Of a stretch of 64,000 bases of DNA, positions 20,347 to 28,879 are shown in pieces. The DNA comes from Bacteroidales bacterium (GTDB taxonomy: Bacteria; Bacteroidota; Bacteroidia; Bacteroidales; UBA10428). The stretch's first letter is position 1, and the number at the start of each line of letters is the position of its first letter. The stretch is from positions 1-64,000 of the forward strand of contig JAFGSZ010000086.1 in NCBI GenBank assembly GCA_016934395.1, in the 5' to 3' direction. Below the pieces are notes generated by a model. The model did no database searches and was not told where the DNA came from. It saw only the letters and a program-made list of their open reading frames with translations. The translations under genes were made by a program, and so were the position numbers.

Positions 20347-21867
20347 CTATGGTTTAATCTCCTTTAAACCCTTTTCAATCCTGTTGATGGTTTCTTCTTT
20401 TCCGATCATTTCCATAATGTCGAACAAATGCGGCCCGAAACTTCCGCCTACCAATACAAGACGCATGGGATTCATTACCTTGCCAAAACCCAGTTCGTTT
20501 TTTTCTATATATTGTTTTATGGCTTCTTCCAAAGGCACAGCAGCAAAAAACCTTGAATTCATCAGAATTTCTTTTACATCTGAAATAATTTGCGTTGTCT
20601 GTTCTTTCCAGAATTTTTTAATTATTTTTTCATCATATTCTGTTGGAGCCTGAAAGAAAAAAAATGACTGGTCCCATAAATCCTTAGTAAAAACTGCGCG
20701 TTCTTTCACTAAGCTGCAAACCCTGGAAACAAAAGAAAGTTCTGATTTAATTCCTTTATCGTTTAAAATGGGAATAAAAAGTTCTGCTAACTCTTCATCC
20801 GGTTTATTTCGTAAATATTGCTGATTGTACCATTTAGCCTTTTCCGGGTCGAAGCGTGCACCTGCCTTACCTACACGGTCAAGCGAAAAATCTTTAATAA
20901 GCTCTTCCATTGAAAAAAGTTCCTGCTCGGTTCCCGGGTTCCAGCCCAAAAATGCCAGCATATTAACCACGGCCTCCGGGAAATATCCTGATTCACGATA
21001 GCCCATGGATATTTCCCCTTCGGATGAATTCCATTCTAATGGGAACACAGGAAAACCGTCCTTATCCCCGTCACGTTTACTTAGTTTTCCTTTACCACTG
21101 GGTTTAAGAATGAGTGGCAAATGTGCAAATTCCGGCATTTGATTTTCCCAACCCAGGGCTTTGTATAACATTACATGTAAGGGTAATGAAGGCAGCCACT
21201 CCTCACCGCGGATTACATGGGTAATTTTCATCAGGTAATCGTCTACTACATTAGCCATATGATAGGTAGGTAAGCCATCTGACTTAAACAATACTTTATC
21301 ATCAAGCGTAGAAGTATTCACCGAAACATCTCCCCGGATAATATCTTTCATAGGAATATTTTCATTTTCCGGCATTTTGAACCTTATCACATAAGGCGCT
21401 CCGCTTTTGATTAGTTTTTCGGTTTCTGCAGGTGACAGGGTTAAAGCGTTTTTCAGATTTATCCGGGTAGAATAATCGTAAGCAAAAACCTTTTTTACTT
21501 CTTCCGCTTTTTTTCGGACAACCTCAAGCTCTTCGGGTGTATCAAAAGCATAATAGGCTTTATCTTCGGCTAAAAGTTGCTGAACATATTTTATATAAAT
21601 TTCTTTCCGTTCTGATTGCCTGTAAGGTAAAAATGGCCCTCCGGCAGAAACTCCTTCATCCACAGAAATCCCGCTCCACTTTAATGATTCCAGGATATAT
21701 TCCTCGGCTCCATTTACAAACCTTGCCTGATCGGTATCTTCAATTCTTAAAATAAAAGTCCCCTTATGTTTTCTGGCAAACAAATAATTAAATAAGGCCG
21801 TACGCACTCCTCCTATATGCAGCGGGCCGGTGGGGCTTGGTGCAAAACGTACCCGAACTTTATCCAT
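20347..21867 (-). CDS. gltX: Glutamate--tRNA ligase
   Basis: 506 residues from the chosen ATG at 21867; the frame can be extended to a TTG seven codons upstream, which is less likely. Class I synthetase: RFAPSPTGPLHIGG holds the HIGH signature, RIEDTDQ follows, and KLSKRDG is the KMSKS loop. The C-terminal anticodon-binding helical domain is complete. It charges tRNA-Glu (and tRNA-Gln too if the genome lacks glnS). First gene of the gltX-tatD-tcdA operon. A TATCTTTG box lies just upstream. Confidence 0.95.
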   Translation of the reverse strand: MDKVRVRFAPSPTGPLHIGGVRTALFNYLFARKHKGTFILRIEDTDQARFVNGAEEYILESLKWSGISVDEGVSAGGPFLPYRQSERKEIYIKYVQQLLAEDKAYYAFDTPEELEVVRKKAEEVKKVFAYDYSTRINLKNALTLSPAETEKLIKSGAPYVIRFKMPENENIPMKDIIRGDVSVNTSTLDDKVLFKSDGLPTYHMANVVDDYLMKITHVIRGEEWLPSLPLHVMLYKALGWENQMPEFAHLPLILKPSGKGKLSKRDGDKDGFPVFPLEWNSSEGEISMGYRESGYFPEAVVNMLAFLGWNPGTEQELFSMEELIKDFSLDRVGKAGARFDPEKAKWYNQQYLRNKPDEELAELFIPILNDKGIKSELSFVSRVCSLVKERAVFTKDLWDQSFFFFQAPTEYDEKIIKKFWKEQTTQIISDVKEILMNSRFFAAVPLEEAIKQYIEKNELGFGKVMNPMRLVLVGGSFGPHLFDIMEMIGKEETINRIEKGLKEIKP

Positions 21868-21885
21868 AGTTAAATATATTTTCGG

Positions 21886-21893
21886 CAAAGATA
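21886..21893 (-). promoter_or_regulatory. Probable -7 box of gltX
   Basis: On the minus strand this reads TATCTTTG, a full match to TAnnTTTG, about 18 bases before the chosen gltX ATG. No TTTG is seen at the expected -33 distance, so the call is tentative. Confidence 0.35.
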
Positions 21894-21994
21894 AAATAAA
21901 AAACCGTTTGAGACTTTGTTTGCAATTTTCCCGATGATTATGCTCATTGTTTGAAATGGAATAAAAATCTACCTTCGTTTAAAAATTATCTTTC

Positions 21995-22963
21995 ATGGAA
22001 AACATTTTGATTATTGGAGCTGCCGGCCAGATTGGTTCGGAAATTACACTCGAATTACGAAAAATATATGGCGACAGTCATGTGTTTGCCACCGATATTA
22101 AAAATGCCCCGGCCGATATTCGCGATGGCGGGCCCTTTCAGTTATTGGATGTGATGGATGATAAACGCCTGATCCATTTTGTAATTCGCCACAAGATTAC
22201 CCAGATATACCATTTTGCTGCCGTACTTTCAGGGAATGCTGAAAAATTGCCCGTTCAGGCATGGAAGATCAATATGGACAGCCTGATGAACATCCTCGAA
22301 GTAGCCAAACTCGTGGAAGAAATTCATAAAGTTTTCTGGCCCAGCTCCATTGCCGTATTTGGGGAAAGCACACCCAAAACATTTGCCCCGCAGGTTACCG
22401 TTATGGAACCTTCTACGGTTTACGGAATCAGTAAACTGGCCGGTGAACGCTGGTGTGAATATTACTTTAAAAAATTCGGAGTGGATGTTCGGAGTATTCG
22501 GTATCCGGGCCTTATCAGCTATAAAACCGAGCCGGGCGGCGGAACCACCGACTGGGCTGTTGAAATTTATTACGATGCAGTAAGAAAAGAAAACTACACC
22601 TGTTTTTTAAAAGAAGATACTACCCTGCCCATGATGTTTATGCCCGATGCTATTAAAGCCACCATAAACCTTATGGAAGTTGAGCGGTCGCGTTTGAAAT
22701 TACATTCAGCCTATAATATTGCAGGCCCCAGTATGTGCCCGAAGGAAGTCGCAAAAGATATCCGAAGGCATATACCCAATTTTAAAATACAGTATGAACC
22801 CGATTTCAGGCAGGAAATTGCAGAAACCTGGCCTGAAAGTATAGACGACAGTCTTGCCAGGACCAACGACGACTGGAAGCCGGAATATGATCTGACTCGA
22901 ATAACAGATATTATGCTGAAGGAAATTCGGGAAAAAATAAACAATTCTGCTCAGGGCAAATGA
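21995..22963 (+). CDS. SDR-type L-threonine 3-dehydrogenase
   Basis: 322 residues, one extended-SDR domain. Rossmann loop IIGAAGQIGSE at about 5-15; catalytic Tyr143 and Lys147 in YGISK; then the stretch RYPGLISYKTEPGGGTTDWA and TLPMMFMPDA, characteristic of the GalE-like threonine dehydrogenases (not the zinc MDR type). It oxidises L-threonine with NAD+ to 2-amino-3-oxobutyrate, which the kbl product at 26441 cleaves to glycine and acetyl-CoA. The gene is divergent from gltX. A sugar epimerase is the alternative, but the motifs and kbl favour threonine. Confidence 0.85.
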   Translation: MENILIIGAAGQIGSEITLELRKIYGDSHVFATDIKNAPADIRDGGPFQLLDVMDDKRLIHFVIRHKITQIYHFAAVLSGNAEKLPVQAWKINMDSLMNILEVAKLVEEIHKVFWPSSIAVFGESTPKTFAPQVTVMEPSTVYGISKLAGERWCEYYFKKFGVDVRSIRYPGLISYKTEPGGGTTDWAVEIYYDAVRKENYTCFLKEDTTLPMMFMPDAIKATINLMEVERSRLKLHSAYNIAGPSMCPKEVAKDIRRHIPNFKIQYEPDFRQEIAETWPESIDDSLARTNDDWKPEYDLTRITDIMLKEIREKINNSAQGK

Positions 22964-23037
22964 TTTTCAGACCAATTGAATAGCAGAAATTAAAAAATAG
23001 TAAAATCCCTGAATAATTGAGTATCAGATATTATTCT

Positions 23038-23886
23038 TTAAATGGGGTTTATCGAAGAAATAATATCCAGAATTTGTTTATACATATCTCCTCTTTTTTG
23101 CTGTCTTTTATAATCGGCAAGCTCTTTGGCCTTATCCATACCTCCGAGATAATACCGCTGATACCATGGTAGTATGCTAAATGCAGCATCCAGAAAAGTG
23201 TATTTATAAGCAATGTAAACACCAAGAGCTAACAGGGATTCCGTTAAGATAAATGAGTTCAGGCCTTCTTTAATATTTCCGCCATAAAACTGTCCAATCC
23301 CAGGCAATATAAGGCTTAATGTGGAAGCCCGGTTCGGGTTGGGTTTCATGTAGAGTTTACGGATAGTGAATAATGAATCGATTTTTGCCACGGTTGACGG
23401 AGAATCTTCCACCACCCTGATAAAATGATTTTTTGATTTGTCAAAGTCTTCGAGCCCGAAATAACATATTGCAAACAAAAGATTAATTTCATCGGTGTAG
23501 GACTGAAAGGTTGTATCACTTAAGTTATAAAGTTCAATAAGGGCGTAGCTGTAATTTTTTTCAGCAATCAGGGCCGATATTTTATTAAATACGGCAATTG
23601 ATTTTATGTCTGGGTTATCTGAAAGAAAAAATGCCCTGTCATAAAAACTTTTTGCTTTATTGTGGTCACCGGCTTTATAATAGCAGTCGCCAAGTTTTAG
23701 CAATATTCCGGGATTTATCGTATCGGTAAAATACATTACCCGCTGATATTCTTTTATCGCCAGTTCATATTGCCCTGATAATGTTGATTGATCTGCAAAA
23801 TCAATGGCATTTTGAAGAGTATACTGCCCTTTCAGAAGTAAAATATTAATACTTATCAATAAAATAGTCGCCAGCTTTCTTAACAT
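23038..23886 (-). CDS. Exported TPR protein with C-terminal membrane module (paralogue of upstream gene)
   Basis: 282 residues. A signal peptide (about 1-20) precedes TPR-like helices (about 25-175; for example GDCYYKAGDHNKAKSFYDRA). A C-terminal hydrophobic module (about 190-250) starts LILPGIGQFYGGNIKEGLNSF. The same arrangement and PGxGxFYxGxxKxGLxSF motif occur in the gene just upstream, so the two are diverged tandem duplicates. Last gene of the YidD-like cassette, overlapping the previous gene by 41 bases. A scaffold or assembly role in the envelope is plausible but unproven. The C-terminus resembles DUF5683/TM2-like segments. Confidence 0.6.
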   Translation of the reverse strand: MLRKLATILLISINILLLKGQYTLQNAIDFADQSTLSGQYELAIKEYQRVMYFTDTINPGILLKLGDCYYKAGDHNKAKSFYDRAFFLSDNPDIKSIAVFNKISALIAEKNYSYALIELYNLSDTTFQSYTDEINLLFAICYFGLEDFDKSKNHFIRVVEDSPSTVAKIDSLFTIRKLYMKPNPNRASTLSLILPGIGQFYGGNIKEGLNSFILTESLLALGVYIAYKYTFLDAAFSILPWYQRYYLGGMDKAKELADYKRQQKRGDMYKQILDIISSINPI

Positions 23887-24667
23887 AAGCGTCTTGCAGA
23901 TTTGTATTATATAACTTTGCCGATTTTACCGACCCAAATATATTCCCAACATAAAAACCAAAAGAGATACCACCAAGTACCCAGCCATAAACACTATCTG
24001 TACCTTTCTTATTAAATCCCCGGTATGCCTGGTAGCTGGTTAATCCAACAAATAAAAATGAAACCAGGCCGTCTTTCCAGCGTCCTGTATAAAATTTTCC
24101 GGCACCGGGTATTACGGTTGAAAAAGCTCCGGCCGCAAAAGGACTTTTATATCTTATATCTGAAATTTCTGCCGATAACTGAATTAAACCTGCATTATAT
24201 CCAGAATCGTTTTTTTCAGGAAGATTATCCCAGTTTTTTGTAATTAAATTATAAGTAAGTGTTATATCCGGTTTATATATATTTTCATTGTTGAGTGTTT
24301 GAAGGAGTGAATAAATGCTGTCTGCATATCCTCCAAGAATATTTAATTTAACATACTCTATAAGAAAAATATCACCCATATTGTTATCTTCCGACACAAA
24401 AAGCTTATATGTTTTAAGTCCCTGAAGGTAGTCTCCGGAATTCCGGTAGGATAGTAATAATTCTTTTTTATAATTTATATTTTGCGGATTCAAAAAAATT
24501 AAACGTTCATATTCCTGTGCTGCAAACTTATATTGTTTGGTGTTTAACAAATATTTTGCAAATGATTCTGTGTTTTCTGTATTTAATAAATTCATCTCCT
24601 GGCTGAATCCGCAGAAAGCAGTCAGAATAAAAAAAATAAATAAATATAATTTAAGGTACCGGATCAT
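23846..24667 (-). CDS. Exported TPR protein with C-terminal membrane module
   Basis: 273 residues. Signal peptide (about 1-22, ending GFSQ); TPR-like helices (about 30-160; YKFAAQEYERLIFLNPQ is a clear unit); and a hydrophobic C-terminal module with TVIPGAGKFYTGRWKDGLVSF at about 185-205, then two predicted membrane segments with a GWVLGGISFGFYVGN stretch. Start overlaps the end of the YidD-like gene by 17 bases, and the end overlaps the next gene by 41 bases, so the set is translationally coupled. Function unknown. The shared architecture with its neighbour suggests a hetero-oligomer. Confidence 0.6.
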   Translation of the reverse strand: MIRYLKLYLFIFFILTAFCGFSQEMNLLNTENTESFAKYLLNTKQYKFAAQEYERLIFLNPQNINYKKELLLSYRNSGDYLQGLKTYKLFVSEDNNMGDIFLIEYVKLNILGGYADSIYSLLQTLNNENIYKPDITLTYNLITKNWDNLPEKNDSGYNAGLIQLSAEISDIRYKSPFAAGAFSTVIPGAGKFYTGRWKDGLVSFLFVGLTSYQAYRGFNKKGTDSVYGWVLGGISFGFYVGNIFGSVKSAKLYNTNLQDAYVKKAGDYFIDKY

Positions 24668-25046
24668 ATAATTTTTTCGTTTCAGGGTCTACAGGGTAAT
24701 ATTCCGCTGCCATACCATGACATCGGGTCATTCTGTCGAAGGCATTTAACGCGCCTTTTAACATTCCATATTTTTTTACGGATTCAATGGCATAAACCGA
24801 GCAGGATGGATGGAAAACACAGGCATTAATATCCTGCGATGAGATAAAGTGTTTATAAAATAAAAAAAGTGAAGAAACCACCTGCCTGATTTCATTTTCA
24901 TTGTTAGCATAATTCAAAAAATTTTCTCTGTGTTCAGACACATCAAACTGATGGTAATGTTTCTCAACAATAAATTTCTGACCAAATAAATGAGAACTAA
25001 TAAGAATGGATAAGATCAGTGTACCGAATATAGCTTTCAGGAACAT
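24651..25046 (-). CDS. Exported YidD-like protein
   Basis: 131 residues, longer than the roughly 70-85 of ordinary YidD. A signal peptide-like start (about 1-23, ending HLFGQ) and a linker precede the YidD domain (about 55-131): LFLFYKHFIS, then CVFHPSCSVYA (Cys76, Cys82), KKYGMLKGAL, DRMTRCHG (Cys109), and the closing YDPVP. Ordinary YidD is a small protein on the cytoplasmic side that helps YidC insert membrane proteins. The signal peptide and a short insert before YDPVP suggest this copy acts outside the inner membrane. It overlaps both neighbours (50 and 17 bases). It is unlikely to be the housekeeping yidD, which normally sits with rnpA/yidC. Confidence 0.7.
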   Translation of the reverse strand: MFLKAIFGTLILSILISSHLFGQKFIVEKHYHQFDVSEHRENFLNYANNENEIRQVVSSLFLFYKHFISSQDINACVFHPSCSVYAIESVKKYGMLKGALNAFDRMTRCHGMAAEYYPVDPETKKLYDPVP

Positions 25047-25674
25047 CGTTTATAGTTATATTTTTATAGGTGGTCACCTGAATAATTTCTTTGTTGTTAA
25101 CATAAGCAATTTCAATAACCTTTGACGGGAAAGATAATCCCATGGAATTCACGTATTCTTCAAAAAATTGTTTTTTGATTACGTTCTCCAGGTTGTCAAA
25201 AAATACAATTCCAAACAGCTGTTTATTTTTTGTGGAAAGCAATATTTTGCCAAAATTTTTCTTGAAATTTTTATCGGGTATCCAGGTAGAAATAACCAGG
25301 TCATCTTCTTTGTCAACATTTTCAAGTTTATAAATGCTTCCTTCAAGACCATAATTTGAAAGTTGCTGGTTAAGCGCCAAATGATATATTGAAAAATGTG
25401 TTAAGTCAGGAATAGTTGTTCTTGATTCAACTTTTCCATTATTAATCTGAAACAGGTTTGTATCGGCAGTTACATATACTTCTTTTTCAGGAAAAGAATT
25501 TTCATGAACTATATATTGATCATTGATATTATAATAGAACCTTCCAACAATCAACTGACTGGCACCATCGCTTTTATTCTTTACCGTATATTCACCCCCG
25601 ATACTATAGAAGTTCTGGCTGCTGGCAACGTTGCATATTATAAAAAAGAATAAAAGTACGGTTACTTTTTTCAT
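24997..25674 (-). CDS. Secreted hypothetical protein, possibly LolA-like
   Basis: 225 residues with a signal peptide (about 1-19, ending ASSQ). The rest alternates short beta strands, with GRFYYNINDQYIV, DTNLFQINNGK and a late TTYKNITIND. This order of strands resembles LolA/LolB-like periplasmic lipid or lipoprotein carriers, but no diagnostic motif proves it. It overlaps the start of the YidD-like gene by 50 bases, a long overlap that argues for tight coupling. If the LolA-like reading holds, the cassette would join a periplasmic carrier to a YidD-like insertion factor. Confidence 0.5.
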   Translation of the reverse strand: MKKVTVLLFFFIICNVASSQNFYSIGGEYTVKNKSDGASQLIVGRFYYNINDQYIVHENSFPEKEVYVTADTNLFQINNGKVESRTTIPDLTHFSIYHLALNQQLSNYGLEGSIYKLENVDKEDDLVISTWIPDKNFKKNFGKILLSTKNKQLFGIVFFDNLENVIKKQFFEEYVNSMGLSFPSKVIEIAYVNNKEIIQVTTYKNITINDVPESYIRYTDLIHSY

Positions 25675-25771
25675 TAATAAAAAATTTTGATGGATTAACC
25701 CGAGCTAAAATAAATATTGCTCCCAAAGGGGAGCAATATTATTAAAATTTCTTGAATATTAAAAAGTGCTA

Positions 25772-26212
25772 TTAATACCAGGCCACGGAATTCCAGGCAA
25801 CAAAATAAAGCACTACATATACGGCAGTATAGGCCAGTGTACCTACAACACAACCTTTAAATGCTTTTGTGGTTTCTTCTTTATCATCAGCAACAAAGTA
25901 TACTATTGCCACACCGGCAATACCAAATACGCAACCCCAGATAAATGAAGAAATTCCCAAGGGTGGTTCACCCATCATGGAATTATAAAAACCGGTAGGT
26001 ATTAAATTCATCTCATTTACGAGTGTATTTTCCTGATTTTGTAAATCTGTCAGAGTAATTGTCGGATTTGCAATAACAAAGTCTTCTAACATTTGTAAAC
26101 TGGCAAGTTCATCGGTAACCTTTGCCTTATCATAACTGAAAAGGTCTGCATTGCCCGCCATTAATGTGCCTGTAAATACAACACTAACAATTAAAAGTAA
26201 TATTTTCTTCAT
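25772..26212 (-). CDS. Small exported membrane protein, first gene of the YidD-like cassette
   Basis: 146 residues from the ATG at 26212; the frame can be extended 19 codons upstream, but the start MKKILLLIVSVVF gives a proper signal peptide ending LMAG. A soluble helical stretch (about 20-75) is followed by two membrane segments: SSFIWGCVFGIAGVAIVYFV and the C-terminal VVGTLAYTAVYVVLYFVAW. It lies 97 bases before the secreted LolA-like gene in the same direction and probably leads the operon. I do not recognise the family. Confidence 0.5.
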   Translation of the reverse strand: MKKILLLIVSVVFTGTLMAGNADLFSYDKAKVTDELASLQMLEDFVIANPTITLTDLQNQENTLVNEMNLIPTGFYNSMMGEPPLGISSFIWGCVFGIAGVAIVYFVADDKEETTKAFKGCVVGTLAYTAVYVVLYFVAWNSVAWY

Positions 26213-26440
26213 ATAGGTAAGATTAAGGTTAATTAACATCAAATATAAAAATATATTTTTATATTTCAAGTAACTATGGAGTTTTGAGTATTTTTTTATG
26301 CTATTTCATTAAATTTTGAACAAAATAGACTGATTATTCAGGGACACCCCGATTATTTTAATCTAATAACAATTTGCGATAAAAATCATTTACAGTTGAT
26401 ACCTTATCTATTAACTTTAGGGTGAATTAAAATCGGAATT

Positions 26441-27628
26441 ATGTACGGATCGATTAAAAACCACCTCCAACTGGAGCTGCAGAACATCAAAAATTCGGGT
26501 CTTTATAAAACTGAACGTATTATTACCTCTCCGCAACAGGCTAAAATAACCCTGGACAGCGGCGCTGAAGTGTTAAATTTTTGCGCCAACAATTACCTGG
26601 GATTGTCGGCCCACCCTGCCCTTATCAATGCGGCAAAATCGGCCCTCGATACTCACGGTTTCGGAATGTCTTCGGTACGGTTTATTTGTGGTACCACAGA
26701 TCTTCATAAAACCCTTGAGAAAAAAATTGCCGCCTATTTCGGAACGGAAGATACCATCTTATATGCGGCTTGTTTTGATGCCAATGGCGGAATTTTTGAA
26801 CCTCTGCTTTCTGAAGAAGATGCCATAATCTCCGACTCATTAAACCATGCATCAATAATCGACGGGGTCCGTCTGTGCAAAGCCCAGCGCTACCGGTATG
26901 CCAATGCCGACATGAACGATCTGGAAGTACAATTAAAAAAAGCAGGCGCCCAGCGTTTTAAAATTATTGTTACCGATGGTGTGTTTTCTATGGATGGCAA
27001 TGTAGCGCCTGTAGATAAGATCTGTGAACTTGCAGAAAAATACGATGCCCTGGTTATGGTGGATGAATGCCACTCTGCCGGAGTGGTAGGCGATACCGGA
27101 AGAGGTGTTACTGAACTTTACAATATACGGGGAAAAGTAGATATTATAACCGGTACCCTGGGCAAAGCATTTGGCGGCGCTATTGGTGGTTTTACCACCG
27201 GACGAAAAGAAATTATCGAAATGCTACGCCAGCGGTCGAGACCTTACCTGTTCTCAAATTCATTACCTCCTATGATCGCTCAGGCCGGGATCGAAATGTT
27301 TGATATGATGGATAAGACGAATGAACTGCAAGATCAATTGCATAAAAATACCAACTATTTTAAAGAGAAAATAAAGACTGCTGGTTTTGATATTAAACCT
27401 ACCCAATCGGCCATTGTGGCTATTATGCTTTACGATGCCAAACTTTCGCAGGAATTTGCCTCCCGCCTGCTCAATGAGGGAATTTATGTGATCGGATTTT
27501 ATTATCCTGTAGTACCCCAGGGCCAGGCCCGGATACGGGTTCAGCTGTCTGCCGCCCATACTCAGGAACATCTGGACAAGGCCATTCAGGCTTTTGTTAA
27601 AATCGGAAAAGAACTGAAGGTTATTTAA
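26441..27628 (+). CDS. kbl: Glycine C-acetyltransferase (2-amino-3-ketobutyrate CoA ligase)
   Basis: 395 residues, the normal length. PLP-dependent alpha-oxoamine synthase: NFCANNYLGLS start, MVDECHSAG with the cofactor-binding Asp and His, and TGTLGKAFGGAIGG with the Schiff-base Lys242. It cleaves 2-amino-3-oxobutyrate with CoA to glycine and acetyl-CoA, completing threonine breakdown begun by the dehydrogenase at 21995. The two genes point the same way, but a minus-strand five-gene cassette lies between them. A BioF-type synthase is possible by family, but length and context fit kbl. Confidence 0.93.
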   Translation: MYGSIKNHLQLELQNIKNSGLYKTERIITSPQQAKITLDSGAEVLNFCANNYLGLSAHPALINAAKSALDTHGFGMSSVRFICGTTDLHKTLEKKIAAYFGTEDTILYAACFDANGGIFEPLLSEEDAIISDSLNHASIIDGVRLCKAQRYRYANADMNDLEVQLKKAGAQRFKIIVTDGVFSMDGNVAPVDKICELAEKYDALVMVDECHSAGVVGDTGRGVTELYNIRGKVDIITGTLGKAFGGAIGGFTTGRKEIIEMLRQRSRPYLFSNSLPPMIAQAGIEMFDMMDKTNELQDQLHKNTNYFKEKIKTAGFDIKPTQSAIVAIMLYDAKLSQEFASRLLNEGIYVIGFYYPVVPQGQARIRVQLSAAHTQEHLDKAIQAFVKIGKELKVI

Positions 27629-27666
27629 TAATAACCCGGGGCTTAACACAGGTGTTTAACTCTGGA

Positions 27667-27694
27667 GCGCGAATGTTTTCGCGTGCATTTTTTC
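27667..27694 (+). terminator. Probable terminator after kbl
   Basis: A 7-bp stem with one wobble (27667-27673 with 27678-27684), a 4-nt loop and then GCATTTTTT. Modest strength; it separates kbl from the sigma-factor operon. Confidence 0.55.
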
Positions 27695-27793
27695 ACATGC
27701 CAAGTTTTTATCCCGCACAAGTTTTTAAAATCTGTGGTGTCAAACAAACAACTGATTTAATTCTTTTCTAACTTTAGTGGGATATTTTTGAAC

Positions 27794-28375
27794 ATGACGG
27801 ACAACGAATTAATACTTCAACTTAAACAAAAAAACCACGAAGCGTTTAAGATTCTTGTCAATACTTACCAAAAATTAGTTATTAATACCTGTAATGGTTT
27901 GTTACTAAATTATGAAGATTCTCAGGATGTTGCACAGGAAGTTTTTATTGAAGCTTACAAATCCATTCATAATTTCAGAAACGAATCGAAGATTTCAACC
28001 TGGCTGTATCGTATTGCCATTAATAAATCACTAAATTTTATCCGAAGTAAAAAAATCAGCAAGTGGGTTTCCCGGCTTGAATCGCTGGCAACACTAAAAG
28101 GATCGGACCTGAGTTCCATTGCAGGTAACAGCAGTGATGAACCACAAAGCAATATTGAAGATGAACAGCGAAAACAGATACTGCACAGGGCCCTGGAGGC
28201 ACTACCGGAAAACCAGCGAATAGCATTTACTTTAAATAAATACGAGGATTTATCTTATAAAGAAATTTCAGAAGTGATGAATATCTCGGTATCAGCCATT
28301 GAGTCGCTTTTATTCAGGGCGAAAAAGAACCTGCAGGAACGGCTAATCCGGTACTATAAAAATAATACGCTTTAA
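27794..28375 (+). CDS. ECF-family RNA polymerase sigma factor
   Basis: 193 residues from ATG 27794; a TTG two codons earlier is less likely. Region 2 is clear (YQKLVINTCNGLLLNYEDSQ split around the core-binding helix, then DVAQEVFIEAY and FRNESKISTWLYRIAINKS), and region 4 has the helix-turn-helix YEDLSYKEISEVMNISVSA. No extra C-terminal domain. A TATTTTTG box at 27783-27790 lies so close to the ATG that the leader would be almost absent. The gene is followed by an anti-sigma gene and two Spy/CpxP-like genes, which suggests an envelope-stress or metal-response unit that controls itself. Confidence 0.9.
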   Translation: MTDNELILQLKQKNHEAFKILVNTYQKLVINTCNGLLLNYEDSQDVAQEVFIEAYKSIHNFRNESKISTWLYRIAINKSLNFIRSKKISKWVSRLESLATLKGSDLSSIAGNSSDEPQSNIEDEQRKQILHRALEALPENQRIAFTLNKYEDLSYKEISEVMNISVSAIESLLFRAKKNLQERLIRYYKNNTL

Positions 28376-28424
28376 AACGCAAGTTTTAATTTTAATATGT
28401 GTCTTACCAACAAACAGATATAAA

Positions 28425-28871
28425 ATGAATTGCAAAACTACTGAAAAGAAACTGCTTTTTTATCTGGAGAATAATTTGCCTGAAAGTTTAATGCCTGAGG
28501 TAAAAGAACATTTACATAACTGTTCGCATTGTACTCATTTGCTTCATCAGCTTGAACGTTCAATGCAAATAATTGAAAATGAAAAAAATAATCCGGTAAA
28601 TCCTTTCTTTTTTACACGGGTGGAACAAAAACTGAATGAAAGTACAATTGAAAAAATTAAATCACCTGCTTTTGTCCGCATAACAGTGAATTCGCTTGTT
28701 TTTGCTGTGGTTATTGTTATCGGACTCTTTGTAGGGATAAACCTGGGGGTGCCTTCCGGAGAAGTGCTTAATACTAAGGCAAACAGGAATATTCAGAATT
28801 TATCTGAAAGTTACTATTTTAGTGATATCGATCTGGAATATATCGAATCGGCTTTGGCATCTCAAGAATAG
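28425..28871 (+). CDS. Membrane anti-sigma factor with ZAS zinc motif
   Basis: 148 residues. The cytoplasmic N-terminus carries the HxxxCxxC motif (His29, Cys33, Cys36) of zinc-associated anti-sigma domains. One membrane helix lies at about 82-105 (VNSLVFAVVIVIGLFVGINL). The C-terminal part, about 40 residues, would be periplasmic. It lies 49 bases after the ECF sigma gene and very likely holds that sigma factor inactive until a signal arrives from outside. Confidence 0.82.
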   Translation: MNCKTTEKKLLFYLENNLPESLMPEVKEHLHNCSHCTHLLHQLERSMQIIENEKNNPVNPFFFTRVEQKLNESTIEKIKSPAFVRITVNSLVFAVVIVIGLFVGINLGVPSGEVLNTKANRNIQNLSESYYFSDIDLEYIESALASQE

Positions 28872-28879
28872 GGGGAATT

